Positions 17,229-27,381 are shown, numbered from the stretch's first letter. The stretch is 62,288 nucleotides of DNA from Sulfurovum sp. (GCA_027068485.1 JAMOSB010000011.1:1-62288), one strand, 5' to 3'. The notes: generated by a model not told the origin, from the sequence alone. Program-made: numbers and translations.

Positions 17229-20207
17229 TTATGACTTCTTTTTGAGATATTGCATCGCCGTGGCGATGATATCATCATCATCTCGACTGGGGGATTTAAG
17301 TGCGACACGCGTCTTGCTCACCTCGGCAAACTCTATAGAGAGATTCTCCCCATAGGAGGAGATTTTACTAATCCCCTGCTGGCGTGCCAAGACCTTCATC
17401 ACCATCACATCGATAAACTGACGGGTGATGGTATCAAGCTTTCCAAACCGATCAGCAATCTCAGACTCTATCTCATAGACCTCTCCTGTCGTCTCACACA
17501 AGGAGAGCCGACGGTAGAGTTCGAGTCTCAAGCGATCCTCTTGGATCAACTCCTCATTGAGATAGGCATCGATTGCCAGCTTCATATCGATGGTGTGGGC
17601 GACCTCTTTGCCCTTACCACTCAACTCCAAAATCGCATCTTCAAGCATCCGCAAGTAGAGGGAGTAACCAATCTGTTTGATATGCCCACTCTGTGCCTCA
17701 CCGATGATATTACCCCCACCTCGTATCTCCAAATCATGAAATGCCAACACCGCACCACTCCCCAAATCGGAGTGGGTCTCAAGTGCCAAGAGGCGTTTTT
17801 TGGCATTCTCACTTAAACGCGACTTATCACTCACCACAAAATAGCAGTAGCCCTCTTTGCCTCCGCGTCCTACACGCCCCCTGAGCTGATGAAGATCAGC
17901 GATCCCAAAGTTATCCGCTCCATCGACTATCATAGTATTGGCATGGGGCATATGGATACCTGACTCAACAATAGAGGTCGAGAGTAACACATCATACTCC
18001 CCCGCCTCAAACTTCATCATCTCCTCTTCGGTCTCTTTGGCTGAGATCTTGGAGTGAAGCACCGCGATACGCAGTTTTGGGAGTATCTCTAGAAGTACTT
18101 TTCGCTTCTCCTCTATCCCTGCAATGGAGTTGAAGACATAGAAGCTCTGCCCCCCTCGACGCATCTCACGCAAGAGTGCCTCTTTGAGTACCTTCTCATC
18201 GTAGCTCTTGACAAAGGTACGCACCCCTTGACGCTCTGTGGGTGGGGTGAGTATCTCAGAGAAGCTCTTCACCTCAGACATCGCAAGATTGAGTGAACGG
18301 GGGATAGGGGTCGCTGACATCGAGAGGAGATGGACATCAATCGCGATCTCTTTGAGTGCCTCTTTCTGCTTCACCCCAAACTTATGCTCCTCATCGATAA
18401 TAACTAAGGCAAGGTTCTTAAACTTCGCTTTGAGCAGTGCGTGTGTTCCGACAACCAGATCGATACTCCCCGCTTCCAATCCTGCAAGTACCTCTCGCTT
18501 CTCCTTAGCAGTAGAGAATCGATCGAGTTTGGCGACGCGTATCTCATAAGGAGCAAACCGCTCAACTAGACTCTTATAGTGCTGTGCACTCAAGAGTGTC
18601 GTGGGGGCGATCATCATCGCTTGGTAGCCACACTGCACCACCGCAAACATCCCATTCATCGCCACCTCAGTCTTCCCAAAGCCTACATCCGCAGAGAGGA
18701 GCCGATCCATCATCGTCCCACGACGCATATCCTCTAGCATCTCATAGATTGCACGCTCTTGATCTTCGGTGTGAACAAACCCCGCCTGAGACATAAAGAG
18801 ACGCTGTTTTGGGCTATCTTCTTGGATGCGTATCCCCTTTTGTAGATGGCGTTGAGCAGAGAGGTTGATAATCTGTGAGGCAATGGCAAAGAGCTTCTCT
18901 TTGACTTTGCCTTTGAGCTTCTTGAAGCTCGTTTTACCTAGCTTATCCAAGGTCGGCAACACCCCACCCTCGGCAACATAGCGATCGATGGTCTCCAGAT
19001 TGGAGACGGGGATAAGCAAGGTATCCTCATTTTGGTAGAAGATCACCACAAACTCAGAGGTCGCCCCTAAAATATCGCGTTTCTCTATCCCTTTGAAGCG
19101 TCCTACTCCATGATTTTCATGGACGATAAGATCACCACTTTTAAGCTCATCAAGCACCATGGTCGCCCGCTTGACCCGCTTGCGTTTGGGAGGTTTGTTG
19201 AGTGAGAGGATGAGCCGATCAGCTCCAAGCAGGTTGACAATCCCCTCTTGATAGACAAACTCCACCCCCTCAAAGCTCTCTAGCTCACTCCCTCGCACCA
19301 CACTCTCATTGCGTGCGATAATCGTGATCTTCTTATCATGGTGTGAGGTGAGGAGCTTATTGTAGTCTACCACCTCAAGATCACGATAACGCTTCCCCTC
19401 TGCGATCTCTGGTAGCGTAAAAGCACTGCATGGTAGCAGTGGGGTATCTAGCGTATAGATCTCATCGAGTTCCTCCTTAACAGAACTAGCCAACACCGCG
19501 TCAAACTGTACCAACGCACTCTCCCCAAGCTCCCCTAGGTGCCACAAACCCAACGCATCACAATCTTTGACAAAGCTCTCATAACGGCTCTGTGTCACAC
19601 GCGAAGTAAGTGCCTCATACGCCTCACGCTCTAGTGCCAAAAATGCGGGAGGAAACCGAAGGGATTCACACTCCTCTGCCTTACGCTTCTGCGTCTGAGG
19701 ATCATAGTACTGGATACTCTCCACCTCACTATCAAACAGAGAGATACGCGATGGCTCCTCTGCATCAATAGGGTAGATATCGATAATATCCCCACGAAAA
19801 GAGACCTCTCCACGACTTGTGGCGATATCGGTGAAGTGGTACCCCCAGTAGTAGAGTTGCTCCTTGAGCAAAGAGAGATCAAGCGTCTGAGCAAACTCAA
19901 TCTCTGCCACATCAAAGTATTCAGGCTTAGGAAAAGGGAGCAGTACCGTACGCACAGGGGCGATAAGCAGACGCTTTTGGGTCGAGGCGTGATAGCCTGC
20001 TAGTGCCAAAAAGAGCCTCTGAAGCTCCTCTTGATACGAACGCAAATCCTCCCCCACACTCACACGAAAGTCAGGAAGTACAAAGGTATCAAACCCAAGT
20101 AGTACCGCCACATCGCGTATCTGTAGTGCCTCTTTATCTTCTCGACAGATGAGAAGTTTTTCACTGCTTAATGACTCAAGGTATTCGTAGATATTACTCT
20201 GATACAT
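17229..20207 (-). CDS. mfd: Transcription-repair coupling factor Mfd
   Basis: About 992 residues, shorter than the E. coli protein (1148) but in the range seen in Campylobacterota. It removes stalled RNA polymerase from DNA and recruits UvrA. Visible domains are an N-terminal UvrB-homology region, a CarD-like RNA polymerase interaction domain near residues 350-410 (LIVHENHGVGRFKG) and superfamily 2 helicase motifs: Walker A SADVGFGKTEVA near 505, DEEH near 602, SATPIPR after it. QLRGRVGRG is motif VI, and a TRCF C-terminal domain follows. The ATG at 20207 has AGAGGA upstream and is preferred over an in-frame TTG at 20228. It overlaps the end of folC by 14 bp, so the two are coupled. uvrC of the same excision repair pathway is at 58464. 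Confidence 0.95.
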   Translation of the reverse strand: MYQSNIYEYLESLSSEKLLICREDKEALQIRDVAVLLGFDTFVLPDFRVSVGEDLRSYQEELQRLFLALAGYHASTQKRLLIAPVRTVLLPFPKPEYFDVAEIEFAQTLDLSLLKEQLYYWGYHFTDIATSRGEVSFRGDIIDIYPIDAEEPSRISLFDSEVESIQYYDPQTQKRKAEECESLRFPPAFLALEREAYEALTSRVTQSRYESFVKDCDALGLWHLGELGESALVQFDAVLASSVKEELDEIYTLDTPLLPCSAFTLPEIAEGKRYRDLEVVDYNKLLTSHHDKKITIIARNESVVRGSELESFEGVEFVYQEGIVNLLGADRLILSLNKPPKRKRVKRATMVLDELKSGDLIVHENHGVGRFKGIEKRDILGATSEFVVIFYQNEDTLLIPVSNLETIDRYVAEGGVLPTLDKLGKTSFKKLKGKVKEKLFAIASQIINLSAQRHLQKGIRIQEDSPKQRLFMSQAGFVHTEDQERAIYEMLEDMRRGTMMDRLLSADVGFGKTEVAMNGMFAVVQCGYQAMMIAPTTLLSAQHYKSLVERFAPYEIRVAKLDRFSTAKEKREVLAGLEAGSIDLVVGTHALLKAKFKNLALVIIDEEHKFGVKQKEALKEIAIDVHLLSMSATPIPRSLNLAMSEVKSFSEILTPPTERQGVRTFVKSYDEKVLKEALLREMRRGGQSFYVFNSIAGIEEKRKVLLEILPKLRIAVLHSKISAKETEEEMMKFEAGEYDVLLSTSIVESGIHMPHANTMIVDGADNFGIADLHQLRGRVGRGGKEGYCYFVVSDKSRLSENAKKRLLALETHSDLGSGAVLAFHDLEIRGGGNIIGEAQSGHIKQIGYSLYLRMLEDAILELSGKGKEVAHTIDMKLAIDAYLNEELIQEDRLRLELYRRLSLCETTGEVYEIESEIADRFGKLDTITRQFIDVMVMKVLARQQGISKISSYGENLSIEFAEVSKTRVALKSPSRDDDDIIATAMQYLKKKS

Positions 20208-21372
20208 GGTTCCTCTTTTCGCTCCCAAAAGCGTAGTGTGTTAAAAATGCCTCTACCACATAAAATGATCCAAAGACCAGATAGGACTCCTCTAGGGATA
20301 GGGTATAGGGGTGGAGCTGATAAGGTATCTCCAACGCCTCTAGTGCCTCGATAATCGCCTCTTGTGTGGTCGCCCGTTGGGTAGGGATCGGGAGTATCTC
20401 TACGCGTTTAAGCTTAGGTTTGAGCCTACGAAGCACCTCGGTGTAGTCTTTGTCATCAAGACTATTATAGATCAAGACCACAGGCTCCTTGAGTGCGGAG
20501 ACAATCGCTTGGGCTGCGAGTGGGTTATGCCCCACATCGATACGAATCTGTGGTGTCAGCGGGTAGAAACGCCCAAAAAGCTCCAACGACTCCAAGGATG
20601 CTACCTGATAGTCTATCCCCAAATACTCCATCGCCTCCATCGCAACGGAGGCATTGCTACAGAGATAGTCTGCCCACCCTTTAGCCTCCGCTATTGGGGT
20701 AAGTTGTGTGGTATCACCTCTAGCATGATAGAGGGTGGCTCCTCGATCTTGGGCGATCTGTTTGGCGATCTGCTCTACAGACTCATAGGGCTGAGGGGCA
20801 AGGAGGAGTTGGTGCTGGATACTGCGTAGCTTGGTAGTGGCTATCGCTTCAATATCCTCACCCAAAAAGGCTTGATGGTCTATCCCTATGGGGGTGATGA
20901 TACTGAGTGCTTTATTACACACATTGGTCGCATCATACTCCCCACCCAATCCCGCCTCAAGCACGATCAGATCACACTGCTCAAAGACCACAAGTGCCAA
21001 GAGAGTCGTATACTCAAAGTAGCTCAATCCACCTGAGACCTCTGCACCCAAAATCCCAAAGAGTCGCTGATGTCCCTCCTCAAGAAGAGAGTCAGAGGCA
21101 TCGGCTCCATCAAGCCAGATGCGTTCGTTGAAGCGGAGGATATGTGGAGAGGTGTAGTGTCCTACCGAGAGCCCCTTACCATTCGTGTAGGCAAGATGAG
21201 CCAAGACCCTACCTGTAGAGCCTTTGCCATTGGTACCAACAAGATGTACTGTAGTGGGGTGAGCGATATGTGAAGAGAGGGTGGCATAGGCGTGGTGTAC
21301 ACGCTGATGGTCTATCTCTTTGTAGTAAAGCGGTTTGCGTGCCAAAAATGTGTCTAGTCTATCTATAGACAT
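20194..21372 (-). CDS. folC: Bifunctional folylpolyglutamate synthase / dihydrofolate synthase
   Basis: About 392 residues. It adds glutamate to dihydropteroate or folates in an ATP-dependent Mur-ligase-type reaction. The P-loop is HLVGTNGKGSTGR near residue 45. Further FolC features are SVGHYTSPHI, ERIWLDG and the LEAGLGGEYDATN segment. Also visible are TPIGIDHQAFLG and, in the C-terminal domain, RIDVGHNPLAA. The ATG at 21372 has TTTAGGAGT ahead of it and is preferred over the upstream GTG at 21417. It begins 22 bp after lptE and overlaps mfd by 14 bp, within leuS-lptE-folC-mfd. Confidence 0.93.
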   Translation of the reverse strand: MSIDRLDTFLARKPLYYKEIDHQRVHHAYATLSSHIAHPTTVHLVGTNGKGSTGRVLAHLAYTNGKGLSVGHYTSPHILRFNERIWLDGADASDSLLEEGHQRLFGILGAEVSGGLSYFEYTTLLALVVFEQCDLIVLEAGLGGEYDATNVCNKALSIITPIGIDHQAFLGEDIEAIATTKLRSIQHQLLLAPQPYESVEQIAKQIAQDRGATLYHARGDTTQLTPIAEAKGWADYLCSNASVAMEAMEYLGIDYQVASLESLELFGRFYPLTPQIRIDVGHNPLAAQAIVSALKEPVVLIYNSLDDKDYTEVLRRLKPKLKRVEILPIPTQRATTQEAIIEALEALEIPYQLHPYTLSLEESYLVFGSFYVVEAFLTHYAFGSEKRNHVSE

Positions 21373-21394
21373 CCGTACTCCTAAAGTATCTAGG

Positions 21395-21889
21395 CTATGG
21401 GGTGAGGAATTTTGCACTCACAAAGGCAAAAAACTCATCGAGTGCCTTGCTCAACCCTTTGCGTATCGCTTCGGTTCGTAGCGTAGAGGAGTAGAGCGAA
21501 CTCGCTTGGATATCAGACTCATAGACCGTAGAGATCCGCTTCTTGATCTGCCCCTGCTTGGTACGAAGATCAAAACTCACTTTGATATTGACACGGTAGC
21601 GTACCACATACCCATCTTGGTAGCTAAGTGGGGTAAAGCTACTCCCCTCGTAGGAGACATAGAGTCTACTCTGTGCCAACGCTTTGGGGGCGATGCGTCC
21701 TTTAAATCGTGTATAGACCATACGGTGTAACTCATCTTTGACAAAGGGGGCATTCTCAGGCTCTGCCCTATCGACTTTGACCACGACAAATACCGTATCC
21801 AATAGATGCTCCTTAATCGCTTGTGAAGAGGGCTTATAGCCACACCCCACGACGATTAGAGCCACGATACTCAGAAGGATCCATCGCAT
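21395..21889 (-). CDS. lptE: LPS-assembly lipoprotein LptE-like
   Basis: A 164-residue lipoprotein with signal peptide and lipobox VVGC (lipidated Cys16, followed by GYKPSSQ). LptE plugs the LptD barrel in the outer membrane and helps insert lipopolysaccharide. The body (VVKVDRAEPENAPFVKDELH, then YVVRYRVNIKVSFDL) resembles the short, divergent LptE proteins of Campylobacterota. The assignment rests mainly on size, lipobox and position between leuS and folC, the same position as in Campylobacter as far as I recall. The 16-bp spacing to leuS suggests one operon. Confidence 0.7.
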   Translation of the reverse strand: MRWILLSIVALIVVGCGYKPSSQAIKEHLLDTVFVVVKVDRAEPENAPFVKDELHRMVYTRFKGRIAPKALAQSRLYVSYEGSSFTPLSYQDGYVVRYRVNIKVSFDLRTKQGQIKKRISTVYESDIQASSLYSSTLRTEAIRKGLSKALDEFFAFVSAKFLTP

Positions 21890-21904
21890 CTCTACTCCCT
21901 TGAC

Positions 21905-24346
21905 TTACGCAGGTTTCACGGCAAGATTGACAAGCTTATTGGGGACGACGATCTCTTTGACGATGACCATACCCTCAAGCCACTTCGCTCCCGCCTCTTT
22001 GGCTGCGAGGAGAATCTCCTCTTGTGAGGCAGCGGCATCTACTTTCACCTCGGTACGCTTCTTCCCACCAATCATCACCATATAGTTGATCGCATCTTGG
22101 ACAAAGACCTCCTCTTTGACACTGAGTGCTACAGTGAGGTTTTCGCGTCCAAAGCAGACTTCAGAGAGCTCTGTGGCGACATGAGGAATGATCGGCTCAA
22201 GGAGGTTGAGCATGATATACATCCCCTCTCTCCAGACCGCTTCACTCGTCTGCTTATCGAGGGCATTGAGTGCCTCCATACACGCAGCGATAAGGGTATT
22301 GAAAGCAAAGGTGCGTTCATAGACATCGGTGGACTTCTGCAACGCTTCATAGACCTTCTGGCGTGCCAACTTAGAGGCATCCTCTAGGCTAGCGTGATCG
22401 ATCTGCGGGAGGGTAGAGCCTGTGACTTTGGTGCGTCTATCGTAGAGCTTTTTGATAAACCTAAATGCCCCCTCTACAGCAGAATCATTCCACTCTAGCT
22501 CTTTTTGCGGAGGGGCAGCAAAGAGGGTAAAGAGGCGTGCAGTATCGGCACCATACTTCGCGACCAACGCATCAGGATCTACGGTGTTACCTTTGGATTT
22601 GGACATCTTCGCCCCATCCATCAGTACCATCCCTTGCGTAAGGAGGCGATCAAATGGCTCATCGACATCATGGTAGCCCAAATCACGCAACACCTTGGTA
22701 AAGAATCGTGCATAGAGTAGGTGTAAAATCGCATGCTCTATCCCACCGATATACTGATCGACCCCAAGCCAGTAGTTGGCATCTGCCTTATCGATCCCTA
22801 CCTGCTCCCACTTCTTAGGGTTGGTCGCATAGCGAAACTGATACCAACTCGACTGTACAAAGGTATCAAGCGTATCGGTCTCACGCGTCGCCTCTCCTCC
22901 ACACTCAGGACAGTGACACTGCTTCCAAGTTGGATGGTTGTCTAGTGGGTTCCCCTCTCCTGTAATCTCTACATCATCAGGGAGTGCGATAGGGAGGTTC
23001 TCGACCTTCTCCGCGACCAATCCACACGCCTCACAGTGGACAAATGGAATCGGTGCCCCCCAGTAGCGTTGACGGCTAATTCCCCAGTTTCGTATCTTGT
23101 AGTTGGTTGTCCCTTCTCCTAGTGATTTACGCTCAAAGAGATCGATGATTTGTGCTTTGGCTTCGCTGTTTTTGATCCCATCAAACGCTGCAGAAGACTC
23201 CAGTACCCCCTCTAGTGTATAGGGTAGGCTCTCACCCCCTCCAATCACACGCTTAATAGGCAACCCATACTGTGTCGCAAACTCAAAATCTCGCTCATCG
23301 TGTGCAGGGACAGCCATCACCGCCCCACCACCATAACTCGCAAGGACAAAGTTGGCTGTCCAGACGGGGATCTCTTCACCTGTCAGAGGATGAAGCACGG
23401 TAAGTCCCAAGTCATACCCCTCTTTTCCCTCTTTGGCTCGCTCAATCTCTGTCATATTGCCAATCTCAACAATACGCGTTGCGACCTGACTCTCCAACAA
23501 ATCATGCTCTAGAAGATACTTAGTGATAGGGTGTTCAGGTGCGAGAGCAGAGTAGGTCACCCCATAGATCGTATCGGGGCGGGTAGTAAAGACTCTATAT
23601 CGCTCAAACTTCCCACCTAACTTTGCCTTCGAGGTCTCAGAGAGTTCAAAGGTAAACTCCAACCCTTGCGACTTCCCAATCCAGTTGCGTTGCATTGTGA
23701 GGACTTGACTTGGCCACTTAGACTCCAGCATAGCAAGATCCTCTAGGAGATCATCCGCATACTTAATGATATCAAGGTAGTACCCTGGCATCTCTTTGAG
23801 TTGTACCTCATTGTCACAACGCCAACAGCACCCCTCCTCTACCTGCTCATTGGCAAGCACGGTATGACACGACTCACACCAGTTTACCGTAGTAGATTCA
23901 CGGTAGAGTAGTCCCTCTTGGAACATCTTGATGATAAACTCCTGCTCCCATTTGGTATAGAGTGGATCACAAGTAGCAAACTCTCGGGTCTCAGAGAAGC
24001 TCAACCCCAAGGTGTTGAGCTCTTGACGCATATAGTCGATATTGGCATAGGTCCACTCTTTGGGGTGTCTACCATGCTTAATCGCTGCGTTCTCTGCGGG
24101 CATACCAAACGCATCCCATCCAATAGGGTGAAGGACATTGTAGTCTTGCTTACGGTAGTAGCGTGCAAAGGCATCTCCAATGGCGTAGTTACGCACATGT
24201 CCCATGTGTAGACGACCACTAGGGAAAGGGAACATAGAGAGGATATACTTCTTCTTTTGGGTGAGTGAGTCCGATGGCTCAAACGCCTGCTCATCACTCC
24301 ACACTTGTTGCCATTTGGCTTCGATTTCATTTGGTTTATAGGACAT
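21905..24346 (-). CDS. leuS: Leucyl-tRNA synthetase
   Basis: 813 residues, a class Ia aminoacyl-tRNA synthetase charging tRNA-Leu. Near the N-terminus is the HIGH-type motif [18 protein letters not shown]1 editing domain contains [15 protein letters not shown], and the KMSKS motif ([16 protein letters not shown]) lies near residue 579. The protein ends in the anticodon-binding and C-terminal domain that closes LeuRS ([21 protein letters not shown]). Two CxxC pairs (CESC/CWRC) look like a zinc knuckle. The gene heads the leuS-lptE-folC-mfd cluster on the minus strand, after a 125-bp gap. Confidence 0.97.
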   Translation of the reverse strand: MSYKPNEIEAKWQQVWSDEQAFEPSDSLTQKKKYILSMFPFPSGRLHMGHVRNYAIGDAFARYYRKQDYNVLHPIGWDAFGMPAENAAIKHGRHPKEWTYANIDYMRQELNTLGLSFSETREFATCDPLYTKWEQEFIIKMFQEGLLYRESTTVNWCESCHTVLANEQVEEGCCWRCDNEVQLKEMPGYYLDIIKYADDLLEDLAMLESKWPSQVLTMQRNWIGKSQGLEFTFELSETSKAKLGGKFERYRVFTTRPDTIYGVTYSALAPEHPITKYLLEHDLLESQVATRIVEIGNMTEIERAKEGKEGYDLGLTVLHPLTGEEIPVWTANFVLASYGGGAVMAVPAHDERDFEFATQYGLPIKRVIGGGESLPYTLEGVLESSAAFDGIKNSEAKAQIIDLFERKSLGEGTTNYKIRNWGISRQRYWGAPIPFVHCEACGLVAEKVENLPIALPDDVEITGEGNPLDNHPTWKQCHCPECGGEATRETDTLDTFVQSSWYQFRYATNPKKWEQVGIDKADANYWLGVDQYIGGIEHAILHLLYARFFTKVLRDLGYHDVDEPFDRLLTQGMVLMDGAKMSKSKGNTVDPDALVAKYGADTARLFTLFAAPPQKELEWNDSAVEGAFRFIKKLYDRRTKVTGSTLPQIDHASLEDASKLARQKVYEALQKSTDVYERTFAFNTLIAACMEALNALDKQTSEAVWREGMYIMLNLLEPIIPHVATELSEVCFGRENLTVALSVKEEVFVQDAINYMVMIGGKKRTEVKVDAAASQEEILLAAKEAGAKWLEGMVIVKEIVVPNKLVNLAVKPA

Positions 24347-24412
24347 AAAAACTCACTTTTGGATAGTAGATAATACTTTAGGGGGATTATAGCAAATTAA
24401 TCGTTAGGGGGA

Positions 24413-24443
24413 GTGGAGAGAGTCCCCTCTCTCACACTTTTTT
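24413..24443 (+). terminator. Hairpin with U-tract on the plus strand
   Basis: GTGGAGAGAG-TCCC-CTCTCTCAC followed by A-C-TTTTTT reads as an intrinsic terminator for plus-strand transcription, though both flanking genes are on the minus strand. For the minus strand the hairpin follows the stop of the gene at 24472 but lacks a U-run. Confidence 0.5.
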
Positions 24444-24471
24444 CATCGATGGGGGGTGGTAGAGAAGAGTG

Positions 24472-25650
24472 CTACCAACCAAACCCAACTTGAAGCATAT
24501 AGCGTCTATCGGTTGTCTCATAATCGGTGATACCGACCTCCTCTGCGTAGCTTGATGCATGAAGGCTTAAGACCCCTAGCTCAATATCCGCACCTGCTGT
24601 CCACTCTGACTGATAGACCCCACCACTCATACGCACACTAATCCAGCTATTGTCCACCAAAGAGAGAGAAGCACCCACACGGATATGCTTGGCGATACTC
24701 TCATCATAGCTCTCGGTATAAGTCACTTCACTCTCATCAGGGGAGTTGGTGTAGATACGCAGTTTATTGGCATGGAAGATATCCATATAGTCTGCTGCTA
24801 CAGTCAACTCATCAATATAGGCAAGTTCTGGAGAGATAGAGACTCCCACATTGACTGTCATAGGCTGTGCTCCATACTGATTCTCTAGGTGAAGACTTCC
24901 GACATTGAGCATACTTACCCCAACCGTAGGCTTCCAGAAACTCTCCTCAAAGGGGTGGTAGACCACACCCAAGTCCATCGCAACACCCGTGGCTTTCTTC
25001 TCATACTTATCTTGGATTGTATCTTCAAGATCTTCACCATCATCTTCAACCAGCTCATTGATCCCAAGCATCCCCTCATAGGAGTATTGTGAGATCACCT
25101 TCAAAGAGACCCCTATATCCACACGACCATAGGCGGTTGGCAGGGGTTTGGCAATCCCTAAGACTACCCCTGCATACCCACGCGAAGTGGTCTCCAAGAA
25201 GCCTCCTGTAGCACTCCCATTTCCATGTACCATCAAATTGACATCCGCTGCGGTCAACGCCCCTACAGTCCATGCAAAACTATCAGAGTTTTTAGAGAGT
25301 GACATATAGTTGTTGATACCCAAGTGAAAATGCTCTCCAGAGTATTGGTTGAGTAGTGCGGTCTTCTCTGCATCTCCCTCTGCATCATCATAGTCATCAT
25401 AGAAGTCTTTAAAATCCTTACTTGCACTCAGTGTAGGGTTGAGGATATCGACAATAAACCCTTTCTCTTTTTTCATACTCGCAAGACCCGCGGGGTTGGA
25501 GAAGACGGAGGAGGGTCGACCACCTACCGCGACACTTGCCCCTCCCATCCCCATCACACGGGGGTCTTTATAGAGTGATGCATACTCTGCATTCATCGCC
25601 ATGAGCGTTGTTGTTGTACCCAATAGGGCTATGGTTATGACTCGTTTCAT
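24472..25650 (-). CDS. Outer-membrane beta-barrel protein, TraF_2 / FadL-like
   Basis: About 392 residues from ATG 25650; GAGGAG lies 9 bases upstream and the preceding stop is one base away. It has a signal peptide (MKRVITIALLGTTTTLMAM) and the N-terminal hallmark GMGGASVAVGGRPSSVFSNPAGLA, shared by the TraF_2 (F-plasmid TraF-like), PorV and FadL-related barrels. The remainder alternates short strands with acidic loops (DDYDDAEGDAE) and ends in QVGFGW, an aromatic C-terminus expected for BAM substrates. It is probably a long barrel of the FadL superfamily. The substrate is unknown, and the conjugation label of the family should not be taken as function. It is the last gene of a three-gene envelope operon. 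Confidence 0.75.
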   Translation of the reverse strand: MKRVITIALLGTTTTLMAMNAEYASLYKDPRVMGMGGASVAVGGRPSSVFSNPAGLASMKKEKGFIVDILNPTLSASKDFKDFYDDYDDAEGDAEKTALLNQYSGEHFHLGINNYMSLSKNSDSFAWTVGALTAADVNLMVHGNGSATGGFLETTSRGYAGVVLGIAKPLPTAYGRVDIGVSLKVISQYSYEGMLGINELVEDDGEDLEDTIQDKYEKKATGVAMDLGVVYHPFEESFWKPTVGVSMLNVGSLHLENQYGAQPMTVNVGVSISPELAYIDELTVAADYMDIFHANKLRIYTNSPDESEVTYTESYDESIAKHIRVGASLSLVDNSWISVRMSGGVYQSEWTAGADIELGVLSLHASSYAEEVGITDYETTDRRYMLQVGFGW

Positions 25651-25651
25651 C

Positions 25652-26692
25652 TTAGTTCTCCTCTTCATCGCCAAGATAGTCTATCAGCTCTTCTTCACTG
25701 ACATCACCACCCTCTTCATTGCCTTTGATATCCTCTCTAAAGTCCTCAATATCCTCTCGCATCTCCTCATCATCTGCCACCTTAGCACTATCAAGACCTG
25801 AGTTGATTGTTGTAGTAAGGGTGTTGAGTACGGTGATCTCATCACCTACCTCAGAGACAGGACAGACATACCCTCCACTAAAGGGGGTCTCACGGCGTGA
25901 CGCAAAGGAGTCAAGCGTACAGAACCCCTTGGTCAATGCGGTATACTTCCCTGTCTGAAGATAACCAAACGATTTGCCCGATACACTCATGGTAAAGTAG
26001 TCATAGGCTCGACCATTCTCATCAAATACGACCTTTTTCTGTCCACCAATCGTACACTTTTTGGTATCATAGGTTCCTGTGCTAAAGGCATACTCCATCG
26101 CACAAGAGGAGGCCTTCATCTTGGGATCCTCTTTGTGCTCATCACCCAAGGCAGAGAGATCATCTGCAATGAGTGAGAGGAGTACAGAAGATTTAGTAAG
26201 GTTAGAGATACTGATATAGAGACAGACATCTTTTTGTGTATCACTCAAAGGGCTATCAGCTTCACAATCTACCATTGTACGGTTACCATCTGCTAAGAGT
26301 TTGGCTTTGAGTGCCTCACTGCTGAGTTGATAGAGGGCTTGGTTGTAGTGATCGATCGCCTTACTGGTATCGGCTACGGCACTGTTACTACTCTTCTGCC
26401 CGACTTTTTGAGCAAAACTAGCAAACTCATCCCCCCCATCATTCTCATTTTCGACTACAATCTCAAGGAGAGAGGAGAGTCCCAATCCTGAGTTACCCAT
26501 ATAGGCTGAGGCGAGTAGCATCAACTCCTCACTACTCTTATTCGTTTTATCTTTGAGGTCTGCAATCACCTCTGCATAGTTGCTATGGTCGAGGTTGTAC
26601 TGGTTAGCATACGCCCCCTCCCCTTTGGTATCATCACACCCACTCAGTAGTAGCAGGCTTGTTAGTACTAGGGTTGTTATCGTTTTTTTCAT
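25652..26692 (-). CDS. Outer-membrane lipoprotein of unknown function
   Basis: About 346 residues. The lipobox LLSGC gives lipidated Cys19. I do not recognise a family. The mature part has a probable helical region (residues about 40-170, ATP-independent, rich in Ser/Ala/Leu). Several cysteines (VDCEAD, DVCLYI, SSCAMEY, KKCTIGG, GFCTLD, YVCPVS) may form disulfides. The C-terminal 50 residues are very acidic (EEMREDIEDFREDIKGNEEG). ATG 26692 is chosen over ATG 26698 because TTTAGGAG is then correctly spaced. The stop is one base from the start of the TraF-like barrel, so the two are translationally coupled and probably form one complex. The barrel gene upstream ends 10 bp earlier. Confidence 0.7.
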   Translation of the reverse strand: MKKTITTLVLTSLLLLSGCDDTKGEGAYANQYNLDHSNYAEVIADLKDKTNKSSEELMLLASAYMGNSGLGLSSLLEIVVENENDGGDEFASFAQKVGQKSSNSAVADTSKAIDHYNQALYQLSSEALKAKLLADGNRTMVDCEADSPLSDTQKDVCLYISISNLTKSSVLLSLIADDLSALGDEHKEDPKMKASSCAMEYAFSTGTYDTKKCTIGGQKKVVFDENGRAYDYFTMSVSGKSFGYLQTGKYTALTKGFCTLDSFASRRETPFSGGYVCPVSEVGDEITVLNTLTTTINSGLDSAKVADDEEMREDIEDFREDIKGNEEGGDVSEEELIDYLGDEEEN

Positions 26693-26702
26693 CTTCATAC
26701 TC

Positions 26703-27284
26703 CTAAAGTTTAACTACGACACCCACACTAAAGAGGTTGGTGCTGTCATTGGTTGTTGTGGTATCAAAGGTTGTATCATCATAGACGCGTGTATAGTCCG
26801 CACAGAGTCCCCAAGTATCGTTGATCATATACTCAATACCACCACCCCACTGTAGCATCTCATCCTTATCACTCTGGACTTCTGTCTGACCATATCCAAC
26901 CAATCCATAGAGTGTCACACGCTCCATAAAGGTCACTTGAGGTTTGGCATAGAGTGCGACATTGGAGAAGCTATAGTCTCCTGCGGTGGCATTATCTTTG
27001 ATACTCTTAGCCGCGCGTGCTTCAATACCAAAAAAGCTAAACATATTGTAACCAAACGCCACGCTCACTGCACCCATATCATAGCTTCCTGTGCGTGCGA
27101 CATCATCTCCTTTGACAAAACTCCCCATCCCTCTAACATAGAGTGGACCTGCCTTATCGACCTCTACAACAACCTCTTGAGGTATCTCAATCACCTTCAC
27201 ATCAGTTGGTACGACATTTTTCCCTGCCATCACGCTACTACTAACTATCAGTGGTAGTAGTAGACAATTGATTACTTTTTTCAT
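26703..27284 (-). CDS. Small outer-membrane beta-barrel protein, paralogue of 3695-4291
   Basis: 193 residues with a signal peptide (MKKVINCLLLPLIVSSSVMA) and an 8-strand-like barrel. Shared patterns with the 198-residue barrel at 3695-4291 include LYGLVGYGQTEV and WGGGIEYMINDTWGLCADY. It differs by a longer charged segment after the signal peptide (DVKVIEIPQEVVVEVDKA), and it ends in VVKL rather than an aromatic residue. It is the first gene of an operon with the lipoprotein and the TraF-like barrel, and diverges from dnaX. Role unknown; small barrels of this type serve as structural or adhesive outer-membrane proteins. Confidence 0.78.
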   Translation of the reverse strand: MKKVINCLLLPLIVSSSVMAGKNVVPTDVKVIEIPQEVVVEVDKAGPLYVRGMGSFVKGDDVARTGSYDMGAVSVAFGYNMFSFFGIEARAAKSIKDNATAGDYSFSNVALYAKPQVTFMERVTLYGLVGYGQTEVQSDKDEMLQWGGGIEYMINDTWGLCADYTRVYDDTTFDTTTTNDSTNLFSVGVVVKL

Positions 27285-27311
27285 CTGCTTCCCTTATTTT
27301 TAAGTTAAAAA

Positions 27312-27317
27312 AGTATA
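27312..27317 (-). promoter_or_regulatory. Candidate -10 box for the barrel/lipoprotein operon
   Basis: TATACT on the minus strand, in GTTATACTTTTTTAAC, lies 28 bp before the barrel start at 27284. A/T-rich DNA is upstream and no -35 is recognisable. Confidence 0.4.
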
Positions 27318-27352
27318 ACACCAACTACTTAAACTTCTAATGGCTTTTTAAC

Positions 27353-27358
27353 TATAAT
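27353..27358 (+). promoter_or_regulatory. Candidate -10 box for dnaX
   Basis: A perfect TATAAT in TTTTTAACTATAATG lies 23 bp before the dnaX start. It is back to back with the divergent candidate promoter at 27312-27317. Confidence 0.5.
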
Positions 27359-27381
27359 GTAAAAAATTTCAGGAGCTCCCG

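Noticed and set aside
24472..25650. Conjugation gene traF, indicating a plasmid or integrative element
   Set aside because: Only the barrel family is shared; no other transfer genes, integrase or mobilisation genes occur in the window.
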